A DNA stretch of 64,000 bases from Nocardioides sp. dk884. GTDB lineage: Bacteria > Actinomycetota > Actinomycetes > Propionibacteriales > Nocardioidaceae. The position numbers and the translations under genes were made by a program. Shown piece after piece: positions 34,562 through 42,779 of this stretch (position 1 is its first letter; every line of letters begins with the position of its first letter). The notes beneath the pieces are model-generated. The model searched no databases, was not told the DNA's origin, and saw nothing but the letters and a program-made list of their open reading frames with translations. The DNA is taken from the NCBI RefSeq assembly GCF_009557055.1, contig NZ_CP045649.1:4191501-4255500 (forward strand), given 5' to 3'.

Positions 34562-36025
34562 CTAGGGCATCACCGGCGCCTCGAACTCGAAGGTCATCCC
34601 GAGCAGCCAGAGCAGCAGGAGCACCACCGGCAGGTGGAAGAGGAACTGCAAGAACGTGAACCCGACCAGGTCGCGAGCGCGCAGGCCCAGCACCGCGAGC
34701 AGCGGCAGCATGAAGAACGGGTTGACCAGGTTGGGCAGCGCCTCGGCGGCGTTGTAGATCTGCACCGTCCAGCCGAGGTTCATCTCGACGTCGGTCGCCG
34801 ACTGCATGACGTACGGCGCCTCGACCAGCCACTTGCCGCCGCCGGAGGGCACCAGCAGGCCCAGCAGCGCGGTGTAGAGGGCGATCACGACCGCGAAGGC
34901 GCCCCCGCCGCCGACCCCGGTGAACAGGTCGGCGAGGTGCTCGGAGACGGTCACGCCACCGCGGCCCTCGGCCCGGGTCAGGATCGCGGCCATCGCGGCG
35001 TACAGCGGGAACTGCACGAGCACCCCGGCCGTCGACGGCACCGCCTTGGAGGTCGCGTCGAGGAAGCGGCGCGGGGTGCCGTGCAGCACCAGGCCGAGCA
35101 CCAAGAAGACCAGCAGGTAGCCGTTGAGGCTGCTCAGCACGGTCAGCAGCGGCAGGTCGATGAGCTGCCAGATGAGCCACAGCAGGGTCAGCGCGCCGAT
35201 CAGGGCGGGCAGGATCCGCGAGTGCTCGAGCCACTCCCCGGGCCGGGTCCGCACCGGCGGCTCGGGCACCTCGTCGTCCAGGTCGACGCCGAGGTCGGCG
35301 GCGGTGCGCACCGCCTCGCCGCGCGGCGCCGAGGCCCACGCGACCGCGACGCTGAGGGCGATCAGGACCGCCGCCATCACCAGCGACTGCCAGGTGAGGA
35401 TCGTGGTCCCGAAGTCGAGCACCCCGGTGATCTCGAGCAGCTCCGGTGGGAGCGAGGCCGGCGTGGCCTGCAGCTGCGCGGCCGAGGAGGACAGGCCGAG
35501 CGCCCACACCGCGCCGAGCCCGAGGTACGCCGCGGCGCCGAGCGCCCGGTAGTCGGCGCGCAGGTCGCTTCGCCGGGCGATCGCGCGCGCCAGCAGCCCG
35601 GAGAAGACCAGGCTGAGGCCCCAGTTGAGCATCGAGACCAGGCACGACAGCAACGCGACGAAGGCGACCGCCCCGCGCGGCGTCGAGGGCACCGTGGCGA
35701 TCCGCTCGATCAGGCGCGCGACCGGCGGCGACGTCGCGACGATGTAGCCGGTCAGCACCACCATCGCCATCTGCAGGGTGAACGCGGTCAGGTCCCAGAA
35801 CCCGCCACCGAACGCCTCGGCGACGACCCGGGGACTGGAGCCGTTGATGAACGCCGCCACGCTGACGACGACGACGCCGGCGAGGGCGAACACGTAGGCG
35901 TCGGGGAACCACTTCTCGGTCCACGCCGCGCTGAGCTGGGCGAAGCGCGCCAGCCCGCGCTCGCGCGAGCCGGCGTCGGGCTCTGGCCCACGCTCGGACG
36001 GGGCCTGGGGGGCGGCCTGCGACAT
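34562..36025 (-). CDS. atoE: short-chain fatty acid transporter (AtoE family)
   Basis: The 487-residue membrane protein matches the AtoE/TIGR00366 short-chain fatty acid transporter group. About 12-13 hydrophobic helices are spread along the chain, with motifs KWFPDAYVFALAGVVVVS, SMLNWGLSLVFSGLLAR, QFPLYAAMAAIL, LLVPSGGGKWLVEAPYV and YNAAEALPNLVNPFFMLPLLA. The start ATG 36025 has AAGGAG upstream. It lies downstream of lhgO on the same strand, 107 nt away, with two stem-loops between, so the two may be separate units or partly attenuated. Substrate is inferred: acetoacetate or butyrate in E. coli. Confidence 0.92.
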   Translation of the reverse strand: MSQAAPQAPSERGPEPDAGSRERGLARFAQLSAAWTEKWFPDAYVFALAGVVVVSVAAFINGSSPRVVAEAFGGGFWDLTAFTLQMAMVVLTGYIVATSPPVARLIERIATVPSTPRGAVAFVALLSCLVSMLNWGLSLVFSGLLARAIARRSDLRADYRALGAAAYLGLGAVWALGLSSSAAQLQATPASLPPELLEITGVLDFGTTILTWQSLVMAAVLIALSVAVAWASAPRGEAVRTAADLGVDLDDEVPEPPVRTRPGEWLEHSRILPALIGALTLLWLIWQLIDLPLLTVLSSLNGYLLVFLVLGLVLHGTPRRFLDATSKAVPSTAGVLVQFPLYAAMAAILTRAEGRGGVTVSEHLADLFTGVGGGGAFAVVIALYTALLGLLVPSGGGKWLVEAPYVMQSATDVEMNLGWTVQIYNAAEALPNLVNPFFMLPLLAVLGLRARDLVGFTFLQFLFHLPVVLLLLWLLGMTFEFEAPVMP

Positions 36026-36051
36026 GGCGGACTCCTTCGATCCACGGGGCA

Positions 36052-36114
36052 GGCAGGGTGCGCTGCCACGGGGACCCTGCCCACGGAGGCGGGGGTGGAA
36101 TCCGGTCCCCCGCC
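36052..36114 (-). terminator. two stem-loops between lhgO and the atoE-like gene
   Basis: The first (36088-36095 with 36107-36114) pairs GGCGGGGG and CCCCCGCC 18 nt after the lhgO stop. The second (36052-36059 with 36074-36081) pairs GGCAGGGT and ACCCTGCC nearer the AtoE start. The first could terminate lhgO; the second could be a leader structure. Neither has a U-tract. Confidence 0.45.
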
Positions 36115-36132
36115 CGATGTCACGCCCCGCCC

Positions 36133-37338
36133 CTAGACCCCCATCCGGTCCACCACGTGCTCGGCGATCGCGAGGCTGGAGGTGGCGGCGGGCGAGGGGG
36201 CGTTGCGCACGGTGGTGACCGCGTCGTCGCCGAGCACCCGGAAGTCGTCGAGCAGGCTGCCGTCGCGCTCCACCGCCTGCGCGCGCACGCCGGCCCCCGC
36301 GCGGACCACGTCGTCGGCGCCGATCTGCGGCACGTAGCGGCTCGCGACCCGCATGTAGGCACGCACCGAGAGGCTGCCGCGCAGCTCGCGCGCGCCGGTG
36401 CGCCAGTGGGTGGCCGCCAGCCGCCAGAACCCCGGCCAGGCGGCCAGCGCGCGGAGGTCCTCGAGCCGGGCGTCGCGGCGCCGGTACCCCTCGCGGGCCA
36501 GGGCCAGGACGGCGTTCGGGCCGACCTCGAGGCCGCCGCCGACCCGACGGGTGAAGTGCACGCCGAGGAACGGGTAGCGCGGGTCCGGGACCGGATAGAC
36601 CATCCCGCGCACCAGGTCGGCCTTGGCCGGGCGCACGCTCATGTACTCCCCGCGGAACGGCACGATCCGCGGCCCGGCGCTGCCGTCGGCCCACTGCGAG
36701 ACCCGGTCGGCGTACAGCCCGGCGCAGACCACCAGCCGGTCCACCCGCAGCGGCTCACGCGCGGTCGCGACCTCGACACCGCTCGCCGTACGCCGGATCC
36801 CGGTGACCTCGGTGCCGGTGCGCACCTCCCCGCCCGCGGCGCGCACGTCGTCGGCGTACGCCTGCGCGATCGCGACGTAGTCGGTGATCGCGGTCTGCGG
36901 GGAGTGCAGCGCGACCAGGCCGGCGGCGTGCGGCTCGACCTCGGTGATGCCGGCGCCCTCGACGCGGCGCAGGCCGGGGACCCCGTTCTGGGTCGCGGTC
37001 CGCTCGAGGGCGTCGAGACGACCGAGCTCGTCGCGCGCGACGGCGACCACCAGCTTGCCGCACTCCTCATAAGGGATCGCGCGCTCGGCGCAGTACTCGC
37101 GCAGCAGGCTCCGCCCGCGGGTGCACAGCTCGGCCTTGAGGCTGCCGGGGCGGTAGTAGATCCCGGCGTGGACGACGCCGGAGTTGTGCCCGGTCTGGTG
37201 CTGCGCGAGGCGGTCCTCCTTCTCCAGCACCACGACCCGGACGCCGGGGCGCCGCCGGGTGAGCTCGCGCGCGACGGCCAGCCCGACGATGCCGCCGCCC
37301 ACGACGCCGATGCTCTGCCCGCTGCTGCGCTCCGTCAT
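36133..37338 (-). CDS. lhgO: L-2-hydroxyglutarate oxidase
   Basis: LhgO oxidises L-2-hydroxyglutarate to 2-oxoglutarate and passes electrons to the quinone pool. The 401-residue flavoprotein has the N-terminal dinucleotide motif GVVGGGIVGLAVAREL at about 11-26, the family segment KEDRLAQHQTGHNSGVVHAGIYYRPGSLKAELC, and the matched downstream blocks GLVALHSPQTAITDYVAIAQAYA, RIVPFRGEYMSV, VYPVPDPRYPFLGVHFTRRV and NAPSPAATSSLAIAEHVV, which are diagnostic. The ATG at 37338 is used. The codons upstream of it would add only five residues. It lies upstream of the atoE-like gene in the same direction. Confidence 0.94.
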   Translation of the reverse strand: MTERSSGQSIGVVGGGIVGLAVARELTRRRPGVRVVVLEKEDRLAQHQTGHNSGVVHAGIYYRPGSLKAELCTRGRSLLREYCAERAIPYEECGKLVVAVARDELGRLDALERTATQNGVPGLRRVEGAGITEVEPHAAGLVALHSPQTAITDYVAIAQAYADDVRAAGGEVRTGTEVTGIRRTASGVEVATAREPLRVDRLVVCAGLYADRVSQWADGSAGPRIVPFRGEYMSVRPAKADLVRGMVYPVPDPRYPFLGVHFTRRVGGGLEVGPNAVLALAREGYRRRDARLEDLRALAAWPGFWRLAATHWRTGARELRGSLSVRAYMRVASRYVPQIGADDVVRAGAGVRAQAVERDGSLLDDFRVLGDDAVTTVRNAPSPAATSSLAIAEHVVDRMGV

Positions 37339-37401
37339 GGCGCGATCCTCGCGCACCCGCGGGCGGGCACGCGGGCGGGCACGCGGCAGCGGTCGGTCAG
37401 C

Positions 37402-37959
37402 TCAGCGCACGACGTCGTAGACGCCGAGGCGGATGCCGTTGGAGTACGTCGCGTGCTCGACCAGGTCGAGGCGGCCGTGGTGGTCGGCGTCGGAGGCGAA
37501 GAGCCGCTTGCCGGCGCCGAGCACGACGGGGAAGGTCAGCAGGTGGTAGCGGTCCACGAGCCCGGCGGCGGCGAGGCCCTGGGCGAGCGTGGCGCTGCCC
37601 TGCACGTGGATCGGGCCGCCCTCGCCGTCTTTGAGCGCCGCCACCTCCTCCAGCGAGCCGAGCACCGTCGCCGGCCCCCACGACAGGTCACGCAGGGTGG
37701 AGGACACGACGTACTTGGGCATCGCGTTGTACTCCGCGAACTCCGCCATCGTCGGCCACACCGGCGCGAACTCCTCGTAGGTCACCCGGCCCAGCAGCAG
37801 GGCGGAGGCCTCCTGCTGCTCGCGGCCCTTGATCTCGTAGGCCTCCTCCTGGAAGGGCACGTCGGCGAAGGTCCACCCGGCGCGGGGATGATCACCGCCA
37901 CCGGGTGAGTCGATGACGCCGTCGAGACTGATGAACTCGGTCACCACCAGGGGGCGCAT
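37402..37959 (-). CDS. dihydrofolate reductase family protein (RibD C-terminal domain)
   Basis: The 185-residue protein has the RibD_C/DHFR-like reductase fold: VTEFISLDGVIDSPGG, ALLLGRVTYEEFAPVWP, YVVSSTLRDLSWGPATVL, GPIHVQGSATLAQGLAAAGLVDRYHLLTFPVVLGAGKRLF. It is likely an NADPH-dependent reductase of unknown substrate. These motifs are typical of the YwjB/YyaP-type proteins that lack a deaminase domain. The ATG at 37959 is next to GGGGGCG. It is a paralogue of the gene at 40244-40891. Confidence 0.92.
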   Translation of the reverse strand: MRPLVVTEFISLDGVIDSPGGGDHPRAGWTFADVPFQEEAYEIKGREQQEASALLLGRVTYEEFAPVWPTMAEFAEYNAMPKYVVSSTLRDLSWGPATVLGSLEEVAALKDGEGGPIHVQGSATLAQGLAAAGLVDRYHLLTFPVVLGAGKRLFASDADHHGRLDLVEHATYSNGIRLGVYDVVR

Positions 37960-38016
37960 GCCTCATGCTGGCACGCATCGCGGCCGCGCGGGTCACCCGT
38001 TTTCGTGGATCTCCCC

Positions 38017-38412
38017 CTAGCTCCCCTCGCCAGGCGGCGGCTCGCGGTAGCCGCCGTCGCGCAGCCCGGCCTCGATCTCGAAGCGGTTGCGCGCCCCGGG
38101 TCGTCGCGCCTCCTCGAGCAGGTAGCGCAGCGCGAACCCGATCCCGTGGCGCGCCCACTGATCGGCGTGCACCGCCTCGTGGCGCAGCACCCCTCGACCC
38201 GGGCGAGGATGGCCGGTGAGGTAGACCCCGCCGTACGTCGTGCCGCCGCGGGCGAACCCGCCGCGCATCCCCGCGCACACGAACAGCCCCGCCTCCTCGT
38301 CGTACGCCGGGCGCCCGCCCCAGCACCGCGCCCAGGCGAGTGCGACCGCGGTCACCACCGCGGACTGCCACGAGCCTCGTGTCACCCGCCGCCACCTCCC
38401 CTCGCCTGCCAT
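38017..38412 (-). CDS. hypothetical protein with HExxH motif
   Basis: The 131-residue protein is not firmly assigned. It has a hydrophobic N-terminal stretch (AVVTAVALAWARC), then GGFARGGTTYGGVYLTG and RHEAVHADQWARHG, in which HEAVH fits a HExxH zinc site near residue 78. A Glu-rich helix follows (NRFEIEAGLRDGGY), where Glu residues could be the third ligand. It resembles small zincin-like proteins of actinobacteria. The C-terminus is Pro/Gly-rich. The start ATG is at 38412. The gene lies downstream of a sigma factor gene on the same strand, separated by a long palindrome. Confidence 0.7.
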   Translation of the reverse strand: MAGEGRWRRVTRGSWQSAVVTAVALAWARCWGGRPAYDEEAGLFVCAGMRGGFARGGTTYGGVYLTGHPRPGRGVLRHEAVHADQWARHGIGFALRYLLEEARRPGARNRFEIEAGLRDGGYREPPPGEGS

Positions 38413-38450
38413 GACGCCATCGTGCCGCGGGGGATGAGGGCCGCAGCCGG

Positions 38451-38510
38451 GTAGTCCGCCACACAGGGGTCGTGATCACGCCGATCCACGACCCCTGTGT
38501 GGCGGACTAC
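38451..38510. repeat. intergenic palindromic repeat, family C (single copy)
   Basis: Perfect 24-bp arms (38451-38474 and 38487-38510) begin GTAGTCCGCCACACAGGGG and flank a 12-nt loop, ATCACGCCGATC. The TAG stop of the sigma factor gene lies inside the outer arm. Its build resembles families A and B, but the sequence is unrelated. Confidence 0.9.
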
Positions 38511-39664
38511 CGCGAGGTCGCCGCGTGCAACCGCGCCGCCTGCCGGGTCAGGTGGTCGCGCTCGGCCACGCTGCTCGCCCGCCGGGCCGCCTCGACGTAG
38601 AGGCTCGCCGCGGTGACCGGGTCGCCGTCGCGCTCGTGCAGGTACGCCGCCACCGCGGCGTACCGCGGGAGGCCCGGGTCGAGCTCGCCCAGCGCCGCCA
38701 GCCCGGCGCGTGGGCCGTCGGCCTCCCCGACCGCGACCGCCCGGTTGAGCCGAGCGACCGGGTTGGCGCTCAGCCGGACGAGCTCGTCGTACCACTCCAC
38801 GATCTGCACCCAGTCGGTCTCCTCAGCGCGTGCGGCGTCCGCGTGGAGCGCCGCGATCGCCGCCTGGGCCTGGTACTCGCCCAGCCGGTCCCGCGCGAGC
38901 GCGCGCTGCAGGATGTCGACGCCCTCGGCGATCAGGCCGGTGTCCCAGCGGCTGCGGTCCTGCTCGGCGAGCGGCACCAGCGCGCCGTCCGGGCCGGTGC
39001 GGGCCGAGCGCCGGGCATGGTGCAGCAGCATCAGCGCGAGCAGGCCCGCGACCTCCTCGTGCTCGATGCCGGCGGCGAGCCGACGGGTCAGCCGGATCGC
39101 CTCGGCAGCCAGGTCGACGTCGCCGGAGTAACCCTCGTTGAAGACCAGGTAGAGCACCCGCAGCACCGTGGCGACGTCGCCGGGGCGGTCGAACCGCTCC
39201 CCGGAGAGGGTGCGCTTGGCGCGGCTGATGCGCTGGGCCATGGTCGCCTCCGGCACCAGGTAGGCCTGCGCGATCTGCCGGGTGGTGAGGCCGCCGACGG
39301 CGCGCAGCGTGAGGGCGACCGCCGAGGCCGGGGTGAGCGAGGGGTGCGCGCACAGGAAGTACAGCCACAACGTGTCGTCCACCGACCCCGCGGGTCCCGG
39401 AGCGGGTTCCCGGACCGCCCGCTCCTCCCGGTGCCGGCGCGCGGAGCCGGCCCGGGCGGCGTCGAGGAACCGCCGCCACGCGACGCCGACCAGCCAGGCC
39501 GCCGGGTCCCGGGGCGGATCGTCCGGCCAGGCTCGGAGCGCGTCGACCAGCGCGTCCTGGACGGCGTCCTCGGCGGCCGCGAAGTCGGCGCCGCGGCGGA
39601 CCAGGACCCCGATCACGGTCGGGGTCAACCGCCGCAGGAGAGCCGGGTCGACCGCGGCGCCCAT
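38507..39664 (-). CDS. RNA polymerase sigma factor, ECF42-type with C-terminal helical-repeat domain
   Basis: The 385-residue protein has the short ECF sigma-2 region (AAEDAVQDALVDALRAWPDDPPRDPAAWLVGVAWRRFLD) and the sigma-4 region (LRAVGGLTTRQIAQAYLVPEATMAQRISRAKRTL). A long C-terminal domain (FDRPGDVATVLRVLYLVFNEGYSGD, EHEEVAGLLALMLLHHARR, GEYQAQAAIAALHADA, RLNRAVAVGEADGPRAGLA) is characteristic of ECF42/SigJ-like sigma factors. No anti-sigma gene is adjacent. Its usual partner, a YciI/DGPF protein, lies 7 nt upstream in the same direction. The stop codon is inside the family C palindrome. Confidence 0.93.
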   Translation of the reverse strand: MGAAVDPALLRRLTPTVIGVLVRRGADFAAAEDAVQDALVDALRAWPDDPPRDPAAWLVGVAWRRFLDAARAGSARRHREERAVREPAPGPAGSVDDTLWLYFLCAHPSLTPASAVALTLRAVGGLTTRQIAQAYLVPEATMAQRISRAKRTLSGERFDRPGDVATVLRVLYLVFNEGYSGDVDLAAEAIRLTRRLAAGIEHEEVAGLLALMLLHHARRSARTGPDGALVPLAEQDRSRWDTGLIAEGVDILQRALARDRLGEYQAQAAIAALHADAARAEETDWVQIVEWYDELVRLSANPVARLNRAVAVGEADGPRAGLAALGELDPGLPRYAAVAAYLHERDGDPVTAASLYVEAARRASSVAERDHLTRQAARLHAATSR

Positions 39665-39671
39665 CGGTGGC

Positions 39672-40079
39672 TCACTCGGTGACGGTGGGCGGGGCGTTCA
39701 GGAACGGACGCACCTCGAGCCACTCGTGGATCGGCTTCCCGCCAGGACCGGGCGCCGCGGACAGCTCGGCGGCCAGCTCGTAGGCACGGTCCTGGCTCTC
39801 GACATCGATCACCATCCAGCCGGCGATCAGGTCCTTCGTCTCCGCGAACGGCCCGTCGGTGAGGGGCGGGCGCCCCTCCCCGTCGTACCGCACGAAGGTC
39901 CCCTCGGGCGCCAGCGCCTGGCCGTCGACGTACTCCCCGGTGCCCTCGAGGCGGGCGGCGAAGTCGGACATGTACTGCAGGTGGTCGGTGATCTCCTGCA
40001 GGGTCCACTGGTCCATGGGCACGTCGTTGACCCCGACGGGGGCGCCTCGGTAGTGCTTGAGCAGCAGGTACTTGGTCAT
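39672..40079 (-). CDS. YciI/DGPF family protein
   Basis: This 135-residue ferredoxin-like-fold protein of the YCII/PhnB-type DGPF family has MTKYLLLKHYRGAP at the N-terminus, DGPFAETKDLIAGWMVIDVESQDRAYELAAEL and PFLNAPP. DGPF proteins are genetically linked to ECF42 sigma factors, and this one precedes the sigma gene by 7 nt, so it is probably the partner that modulates or is controlled by it. The ATG has GAGGAGGACACG upstream. Function of the DGPF domain itself is unknown. Confidence 0.93.
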   Translation of the reverse strand: MTKYLLLKHYRGAPVGVNDVPMDQWTLQEITDHLQYMSDFAARLEGTGEYVDGQALAPEGTFVRYDGEGRPPLTDGPFAETKDLIAGWMVIDVESQDRAYELAAELSAAPGPGGKPIHEWLEVRPFLNAPPTVTE

Positions 40080-40243
40080 CGTGTCCTCCTCGTCCGTACG
40101 ACCCAGTGTGGCCGTCTCATCCGGGGGACGAAGCCGGTCGCGGCTTCTCGACATGGCCGCCGCGACGGGTCCGGCGATGAGTCCGGCGATGAGTCCGGGG
40201 CCGGACCGAGGTCTAGGACTGCACCCCATCCCGAGGAGCAGCC

Positions 40244-40891
40244 GTGACCCAGCAGGTGCGAGTGCACAACTTCTGCGTGTCGAGCGACGGGTACGCCGCC
40301 GGGGCGGGCCAGAGCCTGGAGCGGCCGTTCGGCCACGCCGACCCCGCGCAGCTGGTCTCCTGGGCCGGCGCGACCGCGAGCTGGCCGAACCGCGCCGATC
40401 CTGGTGGCAGCCGCGGGCTGGACGACTACCTGGTGCGCGACTTCCACCGCAACATCGGCGCCGAGATCATGGGGCGCAACAAGTTCGGCCCGCAGCGCGG
40501 CCCGTGGACCGACCTCGATTGGCAGGGCTGGTGGGGCGAGGAGCCGCCGTTCCACACGCCGGTCTTCGTGATGACCCACCACGAGCGGCCGTCGTTCAGC
40601 CTGTCCGACACGACCTTCCACTTCGTGAGCGGGACGCCGGCCGATGTGCTGGACCAGGCGTTCGCGGCCGCCGACGGCAAGGACGTCCGGCTCGGCGGCG
40701 GCGCCGACACGGTCCGGCAGTTCCTGGACGCCGACCTCGTCGACACGCTGCACGTCGCCGTCGCCCCGGTGGAGCTCGGCGCCGGCTCGCGGCTGTGGGA
40801 GACCCCCGAGGACCTGCTCGACCGCTTCCATCGCGACGTCGTTCGCAGCCCCTCGGGGGACGTGGTGCATCACCTGTTCTGGCGGCGCTGA
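40244..40891 (+). CDS. dihydrofolate reductase family protein (RibD C-terminal domain), second copy
   Basis: The 215-residue protein has the RibD_C reductase signature (VRVHNFCVSSDGYAAG, NIGAEIMGRNKFGP, HTPVFVMTHHERPSFSL, KDVRLGGGADTVRQFLDADLVDTLHVAVAPVELGAGSRLWE) and ends in HHLFWRR. It is longer than the paralogue at 37402 by an N-terminal insert around residues 30-65. The GTG start has GAGGAGCAGCC upstream. It is divergent from the YciI gene. The 3' end is 6 nt from a family B palindrome. Confidence 0.92.
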   Translation: MTQQVRVHNFCVSSDGYAAGAGQSLERPFGHADPAQLVSWAGATASWPNRADPGGSRGLDDYLVRDFHRNIGAEIMGRNKFGPQRGPWTDLDWQGWWGEEPPFHTPVFVMTHHERPSFSLSDTTFHFVSGTPADVLDQAFAAADGKDVRLGGGADTVRQFLDADLVDTLHVAVAPVELGAGSRLWETPEDLLDRFHRDVVRSPSGDVVHHLFWRR

Positions 40892-40897
40892 GCCCGA

Positions 40898-40967
40898 TGT
40901 AACGCGGGGTTATCGTCGCTGCACACGCCGTAGGCGACGTGTGCAGCGTCAATAACCCCGCGTTACA
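40898..40967. repeat. intergenic palindromic repeat, family B (copy 3)
   Basis: Arms of 23 nt (40898-40920 and 40945-40967) plus an inner 7-bp hairpin (GCACACG/CGTGTGC) make a nearly continuous 70-bp palindrome. It separates the convergent reductase and M14 carboxypeptidase genes. Sequence is near-identical to the other two copies in the outer arms. Confidence 0.93.
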
Positions 40968-40997
40968 TAGGGTCAGCCGGTCAGCCCCCACCCCGCC

Positions 40998-42407
40998 TCA
41001 GCAGGTCTCCACCGGCGTCGCCTCGGTGATCCGGTACTCCGAGCGGGCGTCGAGGAGCAGCGGGATCAGCGGCTGGTCCTCCTGAGCCATCGTCACGTAG
41101 GCGCCCTGGGCGTTGTTGCTCCAGGTGATGCCGTGCAGGCGCAGGGTCGGGGCGATGGCCTGGCGCTGCTCGGTGCTGAGCTGGTAGCCGCACATCGGCT
41201 CGGGCTCGACCTCGGAGTCCTCGGTGGGCAGGACGTTGTCCTGGCCGGCGAAGTAGACGACGCCGCTGCGGGTGGCACCCTCCTCGGTCACCCGCTCGGC
41301 CGCCGCGGCGGTCTCCCGGGTCAGGGTGTCGCGGTTCTCCAGGGTGAAGTACGCGCTCCCGACGGCACTGAGGTAGTTGACCTCGACCCGGCGCCGGTTC
41401 AGGAGGGACTCGTCGGCCTCCTCCTCGGGGTTCAGCGCGTTGCTGGCGGTCTCGCTCAGCATGCCGACGACGTGCTGCAGCCCGGCGTAGTTGCGCAGGA
41501 TCCGGCCCTGCTCGTCACCGGCGACCTGGCGGAACGGCTCGCCGTCCTTGACGAAGATGCCGTACTCCCCGGCGGTGTAGCCGGACGCCTCCACCTGCCC
41601 GCCGGCGTAGTCCTCGCTCATCAGCCGGGCGAGGTCGTGGATGGTCTGATCGGTCTGGCGGTTGCGCGGCCACAGCTGGAGCAGGTCGGTGCGGTAGTAG
41701 GGGTTCGCGCCGTACTCGTGCAGGTCGTTGAGCACGTCCGGCTTCCAGTCGCGGATCACCTTGACCACCGCGCGCGCCTCCGGCGACTGCAGCGCCATGT
41801 AGTCACGGTTGACGTCGAGGTCCTGGGCGTTCTCGCGGGTGTTGGCGACCCAGCCGTCGGGGTTGAGGTTGATGAAGAGCACCGTGGTGTCGCGCAGCAG
41901 TCGGCGCCACGCGGGGTCGGTGGTCGTCGACATGTCCCGGGCCAGCCGCATGCACGCCTCGCGCCCGGAGTTCTCGTCGCCGTGGACCGAGCAGGTGTAC
42001 ATCAGCACCGAGCCGTCGGCGGCCTCCGACAGCGTCGCGGGCGCCGGGTCGCCGACCGCGACGAGCTGGAGCGGCCGACCCTCGACGCTGCGGCCGACCC
42101 GGGTCACCCGCACCCGGTCGCTGCTGCGGTCCAGCTGGCGCCAGAACCGCCGGGACTCGGGGAACGTCGTCCAGCGCGCGCCGTTCGACACCTCGAACGG
42201 CGTACGCAGGGTGGCCGGCGCCGCCTGCAGGGTCTCCGGCATGTCGGAGCCGCCGCCGGGGCTGGCCTGGCCGGGCGCCGGGCTGGCGCCCCACAGGCCC
42301 GCGGCCGCCGCGGCGGAGGCGGTGAGCGCGGCGATCGCCGCGCCGAACCGGCGTCCGGGGCGACGAGATCGCGGTCGTGCGGATGAGGACGAGAGCTGGG
42401 GGGACAT
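40998..42407 (-). CDS. secreted M14 family zinc carboxypeptidase
   Basis: The 469-residue protein has an N-terminal signal region (basic, then AAIAALTASAAAAAGLWG). Its M14 catalytic domain has zinc motif HGDENSG (His142, Glu145), then NLNPDGWVANTRENAQDLDVNRDYMALQSPEA and the third ligand His230 in LNDLHEYG. Downstream are GYTAGEYGIFVKDG and MLSETASNALNP. The late half contains Cys residues (MCGYQLS and the final ETC), which may form a disulphide outside the cell. The ATG 42407 has GAGGAG 5 nt upstream. It converges with the reductase gene. Likely role: extracellular peptide degradation. Confidence 0.92.
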   Translation of the reverse strand: MSPQLSSSSARPRSRRPGRRFGAAIAALTASAAAAAGLWGASPAPGQASPGGGSDMPETLQAAPATLRTPFEVSNGARWTTFPESRRFWRQLDRSSDRVRVTRVGRSVEGRPLQLVAVGDPAPATLSEAADGSVLMYTCSVHGDENSGREACMRLARDMSTTTDPAWRRLLRDTTVLFINLNPDGWVANTRENAQDLDVNRDYMALQSPEARAVVKVIRDWKPDVLNDLHEYGANPYYRTDLLQLWPRNRQTDQTIHDLARLMSEDYAGGQVEASGYTAGEYGIFVKDGEPFRQVAGDEQGRILRNYAGLQHVVGMLSETASNALNPEEEADESLLNRRRVEVNYLSAVGSAYFTLENRDTLTRETAAAAERVTEEGATRSGVVYFAGQDNVLPTEDSEVEPEPMCGYQLSTEQRQAIAPTLRLHGITWSNNAQGAYVTMAQEDQPLIPLLLDARSEYRITEATPVETC

Positions 42408-42576
42408 GGCGCTCCTCGAGAACGCGCCGCGCCCGGTCCATGCTGTCTGCCCGAGTCGCAGCGGATGGATGGTTGGCCACTCACGATCCTGCTCCGCGCC
42501 CTCCCTGGCAATGGCCCGCGAGGGTGAGCGCGTGGTGCATGCTCCTCCCCTCACCCCACGACGACCGGAGGACCCC

Positions 42577-42711
42577 GTGCCGAGCGACCGCAGCTCCTTC
42601 CGGCTCGACGGCTCCCCCTCCGGGGAGGCTCTCGTGCCCCGCGACGGGTACGGCGCGTGCGAGCTGCACATCGCTGAGGGCACGGGCCTGGTCTTCGAGG
42701 CCGGGGCCTGA
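42577..42711 (+). CDS. 44-residue small protein
   Basis: A short ORF starts at a GTG with CGGAGG 6 nt upstream and encodes a hydrophilic peptide (PSDRSSFRLDG, then VPRDGYGACELHIAEG). There is no known family. The 169-nt stretch before it (42408-42576), toward the M14 gene, holds no other gene. Expression is plausible because of the good ribosome-binding site, but the short length leaves the call uncertain. Confidence 0.5.
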   Translation: MPSDRSSFRLDGSPSGEALVPRDGYGACELHIAEGTGLVFEAGA

Positions 42712-42779
42712 GCCTCCTGGCAACTGCGTGTCCTGGGCGTGGGCGGGTACCCGCTCACGACACCCGAAGGGCGGTGACC

